Assembly (NCBI GenBank): GCA_020912385.1
Contig: CP087207.1
Coordinates: 3,782,001 to 3,846,000 of the forward strand
Direction of reading: 5' to 3'
From: Neofusicoccum parvum
Taxonomy: Eukaryota > Ascomycota > Dothideomycetes > Botryosphaeriales > Botryosphaeriaceae
Length of the DNA: 64,000 nucleotides
The position numbers and the translations under genes were made by a program. The notes under the pieces are model-generated. The model searched no databases. It saw nothing but the letters and a program-made list of their open reading frames with translations, and had not been told where the DNA came from. Shown here in pieces: positions 11,355 through 22,900 of the stretch (position 1 is its first letter; each line of letters starts with the position of its first letter).

Positions 11355-12030
11355 ATCTAAAGAGTGAATTTTCCCTCAAAGACGGGACTTTTATTAGTCT
11401 AAAAACGAAAGACTTTATTAGATCATGGGGGCTAACTTCGCGTACCAGCTTGCAGTCTAGGCACAGGGTGAAGGAGAAATGCCAAATGAGGAGTCAATGA
11501 AAAAAATTCGGATACTGCAACATATTAGACGCCTAAGATATCGCCGGCTGTTATTTGTATGAATTATGACTCAACAATATCGCTGACGTAAGCCTACAGC
11601 TGAAGCAACAGTTGGCCCGAGTCCGCCAATAGAACGCGCATAATGCTGTGCAACGCGGCATACGACACGTATCAGGTGGGAACGCCTTCACAGAGCCATG
11701 GGCACGAATTCTACACGCTTGCAGCGACTCGGCGCGTAAAATGTGGGCCTATACAAACGTGGCATCCATCCGAAGAGATTTGAGGCACATGCCAACACTG
11801 GTGTCTCAGCCTGCCCGAATATTTTTCCAGTGTTTGCTCACGCACGTTTCGCGATGCGACACGGAGGTCGCCACCACTAAAGATCCTGTTCGTTCGCCCG
11901 ATCTGCACCTCTGTCACTGCCTTTGCTTGCTTCACCGCTATTGGCGCCATTGGCGCCATCGGCGGTGTAACAGTGGCGGAGAGCGAAATACCGAGTCGGA
12001 TGGGGGAGATCTTTGCGGGTGTGGTAATGG
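11355..12030. other. Upstream region of HET gene 1, no supported gene
   Basis: Presumed promoter of HET gene 1, then unassigned sequence. Open frames at 11648-12109 (+) and 11711-11959 (-) overlap each other, use non-ATG starts or lack recognisable motifs, and are not supported. Confidence 0.5.
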
Positions 12031-12212
12031 CATCTTGTCGAACGGCGCGAGAAAGAATACACCGCTGGTTTTCTCATTGTTGCTACTGAGGCCTGCTATA
12101 TACGTGTAATAATCGGATTTACGGAAATACGCATAACTGGGGTAAATGAGGTGTGTGGGGATAGGTGTATGGTGCGGCAAAAAGTAAAGAAAGAACGCGT
12201 GTATAAGCAAAA
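12031..12212 (-). repeat. Fot1/pogo 5' leader fragment
   Basis: In reverse orientation this matches 41262-41421, the leader just upstream of the degraded Fot1/pogo transposase (shared: GGATTTACGGAAATACGCAT, GTCGAACGGCGCGAGAAAG, CACCGCTGGTTTTCT). Beyond the presumed ATG the two copies diverge, so only the non-coding leader is shared. It is cut at 12213 by a solo LTR. Confidence 0.7.
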
Positions 12213-12671
12213 TGTTACGGCACAGCCTCCATGAGGTGAGGAAGTTAGGGGATAGCCCCGCAGCAGGCAGAGAACACAAAGATATGTGGGTCAGGAGTCA
12301 CGTGACTCCCGCGATCAGCTAGGACCCACCCGCTCAGTAACTAAGCCGGCGGTCTTAACTGAGCCACCCGCTCAGTTGGAGACAGGCGCTCAGGGCGTGA
12401 GCACCACCAACTCACTGAGCACACAGATTGTATAGAACTCTCCTACGTATATAAACCACACTCCTTAGTATAGCTTTAACCCTCGTGGTCAACTTTAATA
12501 ATCAATCTACACTATTAATTAGTAATACGGCCTTCGTACGTAGTGCTTAGTCACGTATATTCGTTTATACTTGTTCTCTCCCCCTACCTTATACCTACTT
12601 AAGGTAAACCCTACACGGCTTACCACCCTCTTTGGTATTTAGATCCTTAGAGGCAGAGGCCCACTATTATA
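12213..12671 (+). repeat. Solo gypsy LTR, RIP-mutated, TSD CAAAA/TAAAA
   Basis: 459 bp starting TGTTACGGCACAGCC and ending in CACTATTATA (mutated CGCCGTTACA). It is the same family as the young LTRs at 56645 and 61290, including the CTCAG-rich U3 and the U5 GGTAAACCCTACACGG. Flanks are CAAAA (12208-12212) and TAAAA (12672-12676), a duplication with one C-to-T change. Many CpA-to-TpA differences from the young copy. Confidence 0.88.
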
Positions 12672-12743
12672 TAAAAGCAAATAAAACATATAATTATAGA
12701 CTAATATAGTTAATACATCTCTATATTATAATAGGGGAAAAAC

Positions 12744-14299
12744 ATGACCACGCCAAAAAATCGACCCCAAGCTACGGCGCCGGGAGAGGGCCCCAGGGAC
12801 TCTCCTAGGCCCAGCGAGACTCAAAACACCACTCAGAGCAGCTGCAGCCGCGTCGTGGTTGATGTAGAGGCCGTAGGAAGGGGCGAACAGCCCCCTCCAG
12901 CAACCACCTCTACCCAACCACAACGCACCCCCAATAAACCGCAGGGCATCCAGTACAGCGTAGAATACGTTGAAAGAGCCTTAAAGACAGTAGACACCCT
13001 CCTCCAAGCCCTACAAGCATCCGCTGGCCTCCCTTCAGTCCTCTCCAGCCAGGTGGAAAATTTTCTCGACATTGCCAAGACAATCTTCCAGGATCATATC
13101 TCTATACGCCAGGAGGCAACCACCAAGGAGCCCGGCCTTAAGGATATCCTTAAGGAAGTGCAACAAGTCCAGAAGGCAGTCAGCCGACTCCAGACTACTC
13201 CTACGCCCGCAGTGCCTAGCTGGGCCAACATTGCAGCCCGAGCAGCCCTAAAGCCCCCTACCCCCCCGGCCACCACTGAGCTTACCCTACACTTCCCAGA
13301 CAAGACCAACAGACAGGAGGTTACAAACCTCTCTAACGAGGCCATTATTAAGAAGATTCAGGCAGGGAAAAGCCTAGCATGCAAAAAGGTGCTAGCTGCT
13401 AAGAAGCTCCCCAGTGGGGACGTCAAGCTCTTTGTGCCTGATGCTCAGACCAGAACAGCCCTCCTCCAGGACCAGGAATGGACTACAGGACTGGGCAGAG
13501 AAGTCCGTCCTAACCAGCAGCTTTACTCAGTGCTAGTCCACAACGTCCCCCTCGAAGGAATTAACATCAAGGATCCCCAGGCCGCCCAAACCCTTCAGGA
13601 TCAGAACCTTACCCTACATCCTGGTCTTCGTATCAGCAAGCTAGCCTGGCTAAAAAGGAAGCTCCCAAAGGGGAAAACTCACTCGGCCATTATCCTTAGC
13701 ACTACAGACCCCGAGGCAGCCAACCAGATTATTACTAAAGGACTTATTAGTAACTATGCTCTCCACACAGCAGAATACTATAGTGCAGCCTTTACAGTGA
13801 CCCAGTGCTTTAAGTGCCAGGACTATGGTCACATCTCCACCCACTGTAGAAGGGAGACCAAGTGTGGCCAGTGTGCAGAGGTACATAACACCCAGGAGTG
13901 CCCTAAGGAAAAAATATAGTGTGCAAACTGCTCACAAAAGCACACGGCCTGGAGCAATGCCTGCCCAGCACGTAGAGCATGCCAGGCAAAGGCCACTCAG
14001 GCCCGCCTGGCGACTCCAGAGAGGTATAGGGCAGGATCCCCTGTGGCCAAGACACAGCCCCAAACCAACTGGTTGACGGTCGGGCCAAGGAAGAGGCCTA
14101 GAGAGGAGGAGCCGGCCAAGAGAGGGCCAGGTAGGCCAAGGGACCTAAGCCGCCCCCCGCCTCCTAACTAAATGCGGTTTACTGGACTCAACAGCTCCCA
14201 GCATGCCTCGGGGGAGGAGCCTGCGGGAACCCCCTCCTCCTCGCAGCCTACACCACCGACCCCCCCGCAGCCTGACTCAGAGATGGAAGGAAGTCAATG
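12744..14299 (+). pseudogene. LINE-B1 ORF1 (nucleic-acid-binding gag-like protein), interrupted
   Basis: RNA-binding ORF1 protein of the LINE. ATG 12744 opens 391 codons to TAG at 13917, where LINE-B2 has the Gln of KTQCANC. After the stop the frame continues through the third zinc knuckle and the basic PRKRPREEE stretch, with a further TAA near 14170, to about 14299. Zinc knuckles: CFKCQDYGHISTHC, CGQCAEVHNTQEC, then CANCSQKHTAWSNAC beyond the stop. The N-terminal part has a Pro/Ala/Gln-rich region and a helix-rich core. Truncation removes the last knuckle, so I call it non-functional. Confidence 0.85.
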
Positions 14300-17200
14300 T
14301 TAGATATAGGCTCTCTATCCATCGTGCAGTACAACGTCCATAAGAGTAAGAATAGGGTGATGCTCCCGTTCTTCAAGGAGGTGGACCTAAAGATCCACCA
14401 TATCCTAGCCATCCAGGAACCGTGGAGGAACCCGAGGGTCAAGATAACAGCAAGACACCCTGCCTACCACACAGTTTTCCCTCAGGAGGGGACGGCAAGA
14501 ACCTGCTTCTTTATAAGTAAGGCCATTGCCCCCGACTCCTGGCAAGCAACAGTCTACTCACCAGACCTCATTACACTATCCCTTACCACTAAGACATGTA
14601 CAATCCATATCCATAACTGCTACAATCCCCCGCCAGCCTCTCATACTAGTACAGCTCTGGAAACTCTATCTCTCCTACCGGAAGTTCTTAGAAAACCAGG
14701 GGAGCACATCCTCCTAGGGGACTTCAACCTCCACCATCCTATCTGGGGAGGTATAACCTCCCTAACACACCACACCCTAGCGGATAACCTGATTGAGATA
14801 GCTACCGCAGCTAATCTTAACCTCGCCCTTCCAAGGGGCACTATCACTAGAAGAGATAGTAGTAGTGAGAGTACTCTAGACCTTGTCTTTATATCACGGT
14901 GGCTAGAGGAGAGAACCCTTAGCTGTAGAGTCAGCCAGGAGCTTGAATCATCCTCTGACCACCTACCTATCCTCACTACACTTGATTTTTCCCTTACCCC
15001 CGCGGAACCATGTCCTCCAAGGCCCCAGTGGAAGAAAGTAGACTGGAAGAGAACCAATAAGGTGCTCCAAACAAAGCTCGAACACCTTAAAGTAGCCCCT
15101 CTTAACACTAAAGCAGACCTGGATCACTTCACTGAACTACTCCAGGAGGCCATCCAAAGGACAATCCAGGAGACCATCCCAGTAGCGAGACCCTCGCCCT
15201 GGGCCTCTATACAATGGACAAAGGAGTGTTCGGACCTGGTGAACCAGGCTAGAGCAGCCAGAAGGAAGTGGACAGCCACAGGGAGGGAGGAGGACTGGGT
15301 AGCATACCAAACTACTGCTAACAGCAAGAAGAGGCAGATCAGAAGGGATAGAACAAAAGCATAGCGTAGAACAGTAGCTGAGATCACCTCAGACCTAGCT
15401 ACACTCTGGAAGCTCTCAAAGTGGGCAAGAACAAAAGCGCAAGAACCACAAGTCCCACCCCAGTTCCCACCCCTCCAGGGAGCAGATGGACAACTGCACT
15501 ACGACAATCCGGCCAAGGCAGAAATCCTCACCAACCAGTTCTTCTCCCCTCCCAGGGCCACCGACCTCTCAGACCTAGATGGGTGTATATACCCAGTGCC
15601 AGTAGAGATCTCCCAAGACCTCGCCGAAGAGCAGGTCCTCCATACTATCAAGAAGCTTCCCCCAGATAAGGCACCAGGCCCAGACAAGATCATCAATAGG
15701 TTCCTAAAGCAGTGTGCTCAGACACTAAGTAGACCACTCACCAGGCTCTTCTAGAAATGCCTAGCGCTTGCATACCACCCCAGGCAGTTTAAAAGCTCTA
15801 CTACCGTAGTCCTCAGGAAACCACAGAGGGATGACTATACTAAAGCCAAGTCATTTAGACCGATTGCCCTACTTAATACGCTAGGGAAGCTGCTTGAGAG
15901 GGTTGTGGCAGATCGGATCTCCCAGGCTACTGAGGCCCATAAACTGCTCCCCGACACACAGATGGGAGCTAGGAGAAATAGGTCCGCAGTAGCAGCTCTC
16001 GACCTACTTACGGAACAGATCCATACTATCTGGGCGCAAGATCCTGGGCTGGTAGCCTCAGTCCTCAGCCTGGACATCTCAGGGGCATACGACCATGTAT
16101 CCCACAAGAGACTCCTCTATAATATAAGGATGGCAAGGCTCCCGGCCTGGATAGAAAGATTCACTCACTCCTTCCTACAGGACCGCACCACTCAGCTGTC
16201 CTTTGGGGACTTTACAAGCCAACCAATCCACACTATAACAGGCATCCCCCAGGGATCCTCACTGTCCCCAATCCTCTATCTGTTCTTTGCCTCTAACCTA
16301 CTTACAAAACTCTAAAGGGGCAACACTTTCCCCCTTGGCTTTGTAGACGATACCAACATCCTTACATTTAGTAGATCCACAGAACAAAACTGTAGGACGC
16401 TAGAGGAGGCTAATAGAACCTGCGAGTACTGGGCAGCTACCCACGGGTCGATCTTCTCACCTGACAAGTACCATCTCGTTCACTTCACGAGAAGGTCAAA
16501 GAGATTCAACATGGCAGCAGGAATCCGCATCCCGGGATTTGCGGGACACCCAGAACCTACAGTCAAGATCCTAGGAGTCCATGTAGATAACAAGCTGAGA
16601 TAGGGACCTCACATTAGGGAAACTAGGGCTAGAGTACTCAAGCAGTGCACATCCCTCTCTAGACTCGCAGCATCCACCTGGGGAGCCTCATTCACTAAAG
16701 CCCGTCATATCTATACAGCAGTGGTGAGGCCAGTCCTCACCTACGGCTGCGGGGTGTGGCATGTCCCGGAGGGGATCCCAGGGTGGAGGAAAACAGCCAT
16801 CCAGCCACTGCAGAAGATCCAAAACCAGTGCCTACGCACCATCTCAGGGGCGTACAAGTCAACCAGCACACAAACCTTAGAGCATGAGACGGGAATCCCC
16901 CCGCTCTCACTCCACCTGGATGAACTAACACTAGCCCAGACTATTAGGGCTAGGGATGGCCCAGTAGCAGCAGTGGTAGAGGAAACTTGCCAGAGCATCA
17001 AACAGATAGCCCGGGCTACTCTGGGGGCTAGAGGCCCAGCCGGCCCAGTTCGAAGAACCCTACTCAGAGCAAGGGTAACCTCCCTTCTCAGCAGCTGCCC
17101 TACCCTCCCGGAGCGAACAAGGTTACGCATAGCATGTAGGAAGAAGTGGAAGGAGAGATGGACAAAGCACACTAGCCAGGAAAGGCAGCACAGGCCAGTG

Positions 17201-17632
17201 GCCCAGAGCACACAGTGGAACCTAAAGATTCGACAAATTCACAGCGAACTGTCTAAGCCACAGAGCACACTCGCCACTCTACTACGTACTGAGCATATTG
17301 GGCTGGAGGACTTCCTCTCTAAGCGCAAGGTGCCAGGACACCCCAGCCCCGCCTGCCCATGCGGCTGGCATAGGCAAACCCCAAAGCACATCCTCCTCTT
17401 CTGCCCCCACTTCCAACAGGGTAGGGCACAGATGCTCCAAAAGGCGGAAACTACAGACTACCACTCCCTTCTCTCTACAAAAAAGGGAGTCAAAGCAGCA
17501 ACAGACTGGTTCTTATGCCTAGGGCTGCTCAAGCAGTTTAGCCTGGCCAGGGAATTAATCCAGGAGGACAGCCAGGAAGCGGAACCAGGAGGACCACCAG
17601 GACTACTCGGACCCGGACAACTACGAGGATAA
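14297..17632 (+). pseudogene. LINE-B1 ORF2 (endonuclease-reverse transcriptase), interrupted
   Basis: EEP endonuclease and RT. The first open segment (355 codons from ATG 14297) holds the endonuclease: IVQYNVHKSKN, IQEPWRNPRVK, LLGDFNLHHPIWGG, STLDLVFIS, SSSDHLPI. Stops: TAG at 15362 (Trp in B2), TAG near 15751 (Gln in B2), TAA near 16313, TAG near 16602 (Trp in B2). RT motifs between them: LDISGAYDHVSHKRLL, GIPQGSSLSPILYLFFA, FVDDTNIL. The last open part (16721-17632) has the CPCGWHRQTPKHILLFC motif but lacks the QEDH array of B2 and B3, having only a short EDSQEAEPGG tail. No RNase H. Confidence 0.88.
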
Positions 17633-17900
17633 GGGCTGAAGGGATAGGGCTAGTAGGTGAATGTAGGGCTGCTACAGCAGCCGCTACCGGTAAGAAGGAA
17701 AAACAGTACCAGTAGGGGAGGACATGCCCAGATAGAAAGGAGGGGTTTTTGCCAGGCGAAAAGGTTTTCCCCCTCGTGTAAAATAACTACAGATAGCCAA
17801 CCCCGCATGGACCCGTAAGGGAGCTATATCGGGAAGAAATGAATTTATCTATCTATATAAGTTCTCTTATAGTAGGCTCTATTTACTTCTAGTAAGTAGG

Positions 17901-18048
17901 TGTTGGATATCACGTGTTTCAAGGTCTCCTTATATCACACCATATAGCTTAGCCACAACCACTCGTATAAGAGGCAAGCGGGTCACCCACCCTCTTCCTC
18001 TTCATGCCAATCATCAATGGATCATCGTTGTTCATCAACACTCCAACA
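17901..18048. repeat. 148-bp solo LTR, copia-like, TSD GTAGG
   Basis: Starts TGTTGGATATCACGTG and ends CACTCCAACA (TGTTGG/CCAACA inverted ends), flanked by GTAGG at 17896-17900 and 18049-18053. Short length and the TGTTGGA start are typical of Ty1/copia LTRs. No internal sequence remains. It is inserted in the gypsy gag remnant. Confidence 0.85.
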
Positions 18049-18101
18049 GTAGGCTAAGTAGCTTTTTAAGCTAGTATCTAAGAAATTACTAGACGACTCT
18101 A

Positions 18102-18404
18102 TGTCAGGGCTCAACCTTAGGATGATCACTGAAAGGTTTATTGCGCTATGTACGTTAAGCTAAGACTTAAGGAGAGAAGAAAAGAAAGTAGAAGAAGAGA
18201 ACAACTTAAATATAAGAAGTACTTGTCAGGGCTCAACCTTAGGATGATCACTGAAAGGTTTATTGCGCTATGTACGTTAAGCTAAGACTTAAAGAGAAGA
18301 AGAAGAAGAAGAATAAAGAAGAGAACTTAAATACAAAGAGGGCTTGGTATCACGTGACTGCCGATGATCCTCTGAGGCTTCTCCTGAGGCTTCAGACTCT
18401 AACA
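18102..18404. repeat. Solo LTR-like repeat with partial tandem duplication, TSD CTCTA
   Basis: Two head-to-tail units: 18102-18223 (122 bp, 3'-truncated) and 18224-18404 (181 bp, complete). Both start TGTCAGGGCTCAACC; the complete unit ends CTCTAACA. CTCTA flanks the whole block (18097-18101 and 18405-18409), and the flanks are contiguous gypsy gag, so the block behaves as one insertion. The interior is GAAGAA-rich with CACGTGACTG near the end. A complete single unit is at 42354-42534. Confidence 0.75.
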
Positions 18405-18427
18405 CTCTATTCTACGCTAATAAAAAC

Positions 18428-19924
18428 ATGAACATACCAAAAATCCGACCTCAAGCTACGGCTACGGAAGAAACCCCTAGGGGCTCTTCCAGGCCTCAAA
18501 ACCCTAGCAACACCCTTCCCAGCAGCTGCAGCAACGTGGTGGTTGGAATTGAGACTATGGAAAGGGCTGAACAACCCCTCCCAGTACCCACCTCTACCCG
18601 CCCCCAGCAGACACCTAAAAGCCTGCAGCGTGGCCAAATCAGCGTAGAATATGTCCAGAGAGCTGCCACAACAGCAGATGCCATCCTACAAGCCCTCCAG
18701 ACAATTGCTGGTAGACCTTCAGCCCTCAACAGCCAGATAAAAAATTTTCTCGACGCCGCCAAGGAAATCTTCCAGGACCACATTACCCTCCGCCAGGAGG
18801 CAGCAGCCAAGGAACCAAACCTGAAGGATATCCTAAGGGAAGTCAAGCAGGTCCAGAAAACAGTCAGCCGTATCCAGGCAGCGCCTACACCAACTAGCCC
18901 AAGCTGGGCACACATCGCAGCCCAAACAGCCCCAAAGCCTCCCACCCCGCCCACCACCACAGAAATCACCCTCCACCTTCCAGATGAAGCAAACAGACAG
19001 GAAGTAGCAAATCTCCCAAACGAAGCCATCATTCAAAAGATCCAGGCAGGAAAAGGCCTAGCCTGTAAAAGGGTACTCGCTGCTAGAAAGCTCCCTAGTG
19101 GGGATATCAGGATCTTTGTTCCGGACACACAAACAAGGACAGCCCTTCTCCAGGACCAGGAGTGGACCACTGGACTCGGAAACGAGGTCCGCCCAAATCA
19201 ACAACTATACTCAGTACTGGTCCACAACGTCCCTGTCAAGGGAATTAACACCACGGATCCCCAGGCCACCAAGGCCCTACAGGAGCAAAACCTGGTCTTG
19301 CATCCAGGACTGCACATTAGCAAGCTAGCCTGGCTGAAGAAGAAGCTCCCAGAAGGGAAAACACACTCCGCAATCATCCTCAGTACCATAGACCCTGAGA
19401 TAGCCAACCAGATTATAGCTAAAGGACTAATCTGCAACTTTGCCCTACACACAGCAGAGTACTATAGTGCGAACTTCACAGTAACCCAATGCTTCAAGTG
19501 CCAGGCATATGGCCACATTGCCACCCACTGTAGGAAAGAACAAAAGTGCGGTCAGTGTGCAGGCAGCCACGATACAAGAGAGTGCGGAAAGGAGAAAACG
19601 CAGTGTGCAAACTGCTCCCAAAAACATACAGCCTGGAGTAACCTATGCTCAGCGCGCAAGGCCCACCAGGCTAGAGCAACTCAAGCTCGACTGGCCGCGC
19701 CAGGAAACTACAGGGAACAACCCCAAGCAGCCCAAAAGCCAACACAGAATGGATGGACCCTGGTAGGGTCCCGGAAGAGAATAAGGGAAGAGGAACCCAG
19801 GAGAAGAAAGCCAGGGCTTAACAGCTCCCAACACGCAGCCGAGGTCGAGAACCAGGAAGACCCCCACATACAGGTGGAAATACCTACCACTCTACAGGCA
19901 GACACAGAGATGGAAGGAAACTAA
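18428..19924 (+). CDS. LINE-B2 ORF1, zinc-knuckle RNA-binding protein (498 aa)
   Basis: Gag-like protein that binds the element RNA. Pro/Gln-rich N-terminus (about 1-75), a helical segment with QIKNFLDAAKEIFQDHI and KDILREVKQVQKTVSRIQ (about 100-150), a central RRM-like or helical core, then three CCHC-type knuckles: CFKCQAYGHIATHC (355-368), CGQCAGSHDTREC (about 374), CANCSQKHTAWSNLC (about 394). A basic KRIREEEPRRRK patch and an acidic end MEGN follow. The stop codon TAA shares its last A with the ORF2 ATG (TAATG at 19922-19926). Confidence 0.92.
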   Translation: MNIPKIRPQATATEETPRGSSRPQNPSNTLPSSCSNVVVGIETMERAEQPLPVPTSTRPQQTPKSLQRGQISVEYVQRAATTADAILQALQTIAGRPSALNSQIKNFLDAAKEIFQDHITLRQEAAAKEPNLKDILREVKQVQKTVSRIQAAPTPTSPSWAHIAAQTAPKPPTPPTTTEITLHLPDEANRQEVANLPNEAIIQKIQAGKGLACKRVLAARKLPSGDIRIFVPDTQTRTALLQDQEWTTGLGNEVRPNQQLYSVLVHNVPVKGINTTDPQATKALQEQNLVLHPGLHISKLAWLKKKLPEGKTHSAIILSTIDPEIANQIIAKGLICNFALHTAEYYSANFTVTQCFKCQAYGHIATHCRKEQKCGQCAGSHDTRECGKEKTQCANCSQKHTAWSNLCSARKAHQARATQARLAAPGNYREQPQAAQKPTQNGWTLVGSRKRIREEEPRRRKPGLNSSQHAAEVENQEDPHIQVEIPTTLQADTEMEGN

Positions 19925-22900
19925 TGATAAACACAAGCTACCTCTCGATTTTACAGTACAACGTAAATAAAAGTGCAAAGGGGGTAATGCTCCCACTCTT
20001 TCAGGATATCAGTCCAACAGCCCACCACATCCTCGCAATCCAGGAGCCATGGAGGAACCCAAGGACAAAAACAACAGTAAAACACCCGGCCTACCACACA
20101 ATCTTCCCCCAGGAAGGAATAGCAAGGACCTGCTTCTTCGTAAGCAAGGCCATTGCCGTAGAATCTTGGCAGACGACAATCCACTCTCCAGACCTCATTA
20201 CCCTCTCCCTTACCACTGCAACCAACGTTATCCACATCCATAACTACTACAACCCTCCCTCTACCCACACAAGCACGGAACTAGGGACCCTATCTATTCT
20301 GCCAAGAGCCCTTGCTATGCAGGGGCAACATATCCTTCTCGGAGACTTTAATCTCCACCACCCCCTCTGGGGAGGTATTACCTCCCCTACACACTATACT
20401 CTTGCGAATCACCTAATCGAAACTGCAACTGCAGTAAACCTAAACCTAGCCCTCCCAAGAGGCACTATCACCAGAAGAAGAGGTAATAGTGAAAGCACTC
20501 TAGATCTCATCTTCACTTCCCAGTGGATAGAGGAAAGAATTATAAACTGTGGAGTTAGCTATGAACTAGAGTCATCATCTGACCACCTACCTATTCTCAC
20601 AACACTCGACGTCACCCCAACACCTACACTCCCCCAAACTCCAAGACCTCAATGGAAAAAAGCGGACTGGAAGAAGGTAAACATAACACTCCAGATGAAG
20701 CTTAGGAGCATCAGAACAAGCCAACCAAGCACTGAGATAGAGCTAGACGCCGCCGTCGAACAGATACAGAAGGCCATTCAGGACACCATCCAGGAAACCA
20801 TCCCAGCTGCAAAACCCTCACCCTGGGCATCTATCCAGTGGACAAAAGAGTGCTCAGAGCTAGTCCACCAGGCTAGAGCAGCTAGAAGAAAATGGACCAA
20901 TACAGGAAAGGAGGAAGATTGGATTGCGTATCAAACTACCGTCAACAGAAAGAAAAGACAAATTAGAAGAGACAGAACAAAAGCATGGCGAAGAACAGTA
21001 GCAGAAATTACCGCCGACCCCTCAGCAATCTGGAAACTGGCGAAGTGGGCCAGAACTAAAGCACTAGAACCATCAACCCCGCCGCAATTCCCACCTCTAC
21101 AAGGGACAGACCAGGTCCTGCGTTATGACAACCCCTCCAAGGTAGAAATCCTCGTAAACCAGTTCTTCCCTCCTCCTGAAGCCGCCGATCTCTCCGATAT
21201 CAATGGAACCATCTATCCAGAACCGGTAGAAATAGTCCAGGATCTCACCCAGGAACAAATCCTTAATGCCATCAAGCGGCTTCCCCCCGATAAGGCGCCA
21301 GGCCCAGACAAAATAGTTAATAGATTCCTAAAACAGTGTGCGCACACACTAGTAAAGCCCCTCACCAACGTATTCCAGGGATGCCTCACACTCTCCTACC
21401 ACCCTAGACAGTTCAAGTGCTCAACCACAGTTGTCCTAAAGAAGCCACAAAGAGAAGACTACACCAAAGCTAAGGCATATAGACCAATTGCCCTACTCAA
21501 CACGCTTGGCAAACTACTTGAGAAAATCGTAGCGGATAGGATCTCCCAGGCAACTGAGATGTATAGCCTACTCCCTGACCTACAAATGGGTGCAAGAAGA
21601 AACAGATCTGCTGTAGTAGCACTTAACCTCCTAACGGAACAAATCCATACAGTCTGGGCACAGGACCAAAGACTGGTGGCTTCAGTACTTAGCCTGGACA
21701 TAACCGGGGCATACGACCGGGTCTCCCACAAGAGGCTCCTCCACAATATTAGAATGGCAAGGCTACCAGTCTGGATAGAGAGATTCACCCGCTCCTTTCT
21801 ACAGAACCGCACCACACAATTATCCTTTGGAGACTTTACCAGCCCGCCAATTAAAACCTCAAATGGTATCCCACAAGGATCCTCATTATCTCCAATTCTC
21901 TACCTCTTCTTCGCCTCCAACCTTCTTACCAAGCTACGCAGGGGCAGCACATTTCCCCTAGGATTCGTTGATGACACCAACATCCTTACATTTAGTAGAT
22001 CCACAGAGCAAAACTGCAGAACGCTAGAGGAAGCGAATAAAACATGCATACAATGGGCGGCAACCCACGGATCAACATTTGCACCCGACAAGTACCACCT
22101 TACTCACTTCACAAGAAGGCCAAAGAAATTCAATATGAATGCAAAAATCCGCATCCCAGGATTTGGAGGAAAACCGGAACCAACAGTAAAGATCCTAGGA
22201 ATTCACGTAGACAGCAAACTACGATGGGGACCCCACATAAAGGAAACTGCCACAAAGGCTGCTAAACAGTATACCTCTCTATCCAGGCTTGCAGCATCCA
22301 CCTGGGGGGCCTCTTTCGCGAAAGCTCGACATATCTACACAGCAGTAGTCAGGCCAGTCCTCACCTACGGCTGTGGGGTGTGGCATACCCCAGAGGGAAC
22401 CCCAGGATGGCGTAAAACGGCAAGCAAACCACTAGAAAAGATCCAGAACACGTGCCTCCGCAACATCTCTGGAGCGTATAAATCCACCAACACCAAAGTC
22501 CTAGAACATGAAACAGGAATCCCCCCTCTCCCACTATATCTGGATGAACTTGCCCTCACCCAGGCACTCCGCGCCAAGGAGAATCCGGTAGCTAAAGTAA
22601 CAGAGAGGACATGCCAGGACATCAAGGACATAGCCAAAGCGGTGCTAAAGGCTAAGGGCGCAGCTGGCCCAGCCAGGAGAGTACGACTTCACAAGAGAAT
22701 CAACTCCCTTATAGAAAGCAGCAAACCCAACACCAGGAAGCTCCCTGAGAAAGCCAGAATCCACATGGCATTTAAGGAAATATGGAGGGAGCAATGGACC
22801 ACGCATATCAATCAAGAAAGAAGAAACAAGCCAGTAGCCCTGAACACGGATTGGACCCCAAGGCTTAGAGACCTACACAAGGAGCTATCTAAACCACTCA

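Larger units (their letters stand above)
12672..17861 (+). mobile_element. LINE-B1: full-length-like LINE with inactivating stops
   Basis: Two-ORF non-LTR element, homologous throughout to LINE-B2 at 18422-23497. It has a short AT-rich leader, ORF1 from ATG 12744, ORF2 from ATG 14297, a 3' UTR (17633-17845) with AGGGGTTTTTGCC and CGCATGGACCCGTAAGGG, and an ATCT-type tail at about 17845-17861. The stops are TAG/TAA, consistent with light RIP. Its 3' flank (ATAAGTTCTCTTATAGTAGG) is reverse-oriented gypsy gag, so it was inserted in the same gypsy as LINE-B2. Its 5' flank does not match gag. Confidence 0.9.
17862..18421 (-). pseudogene. Gypsy gag remnant, target for three nested insertions
   Basis: Three short blocks (17862-17900, 18049-18101, 18405-18421) align in order, in reverse orientation, to the 5' part of the young gypsy gag near 61075-61185. 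For example GTATCTAAGAAATTACTAGACGACTCTA corresponds to GTGTCTGAGGAATCGCTAGACGATCCTG, with RIP-type transitions. The blocks are separated by a copia-like solo LTR and by the TGTCAGG repeat, each with its own 5-bp duplication, and end at the target duplication of LINE-B2. Confidence 0.82.

Noticed and set aside
14641..15108. 155-codon minus-strand frame opposite LINE-B1 ORF2
   Set aside because: Antisense shadow; B2 does not keep the same frame.
18496..19032. 178-codon minus-strand frame opposite LINE-B2 ORF1
   Set aside because: Shadow of a long intact ORF. Unlike the antisense gene in Gypsy-Y it has no intron or domain pattern, and its LINE-B1 equivalent is not conserved as a frame.
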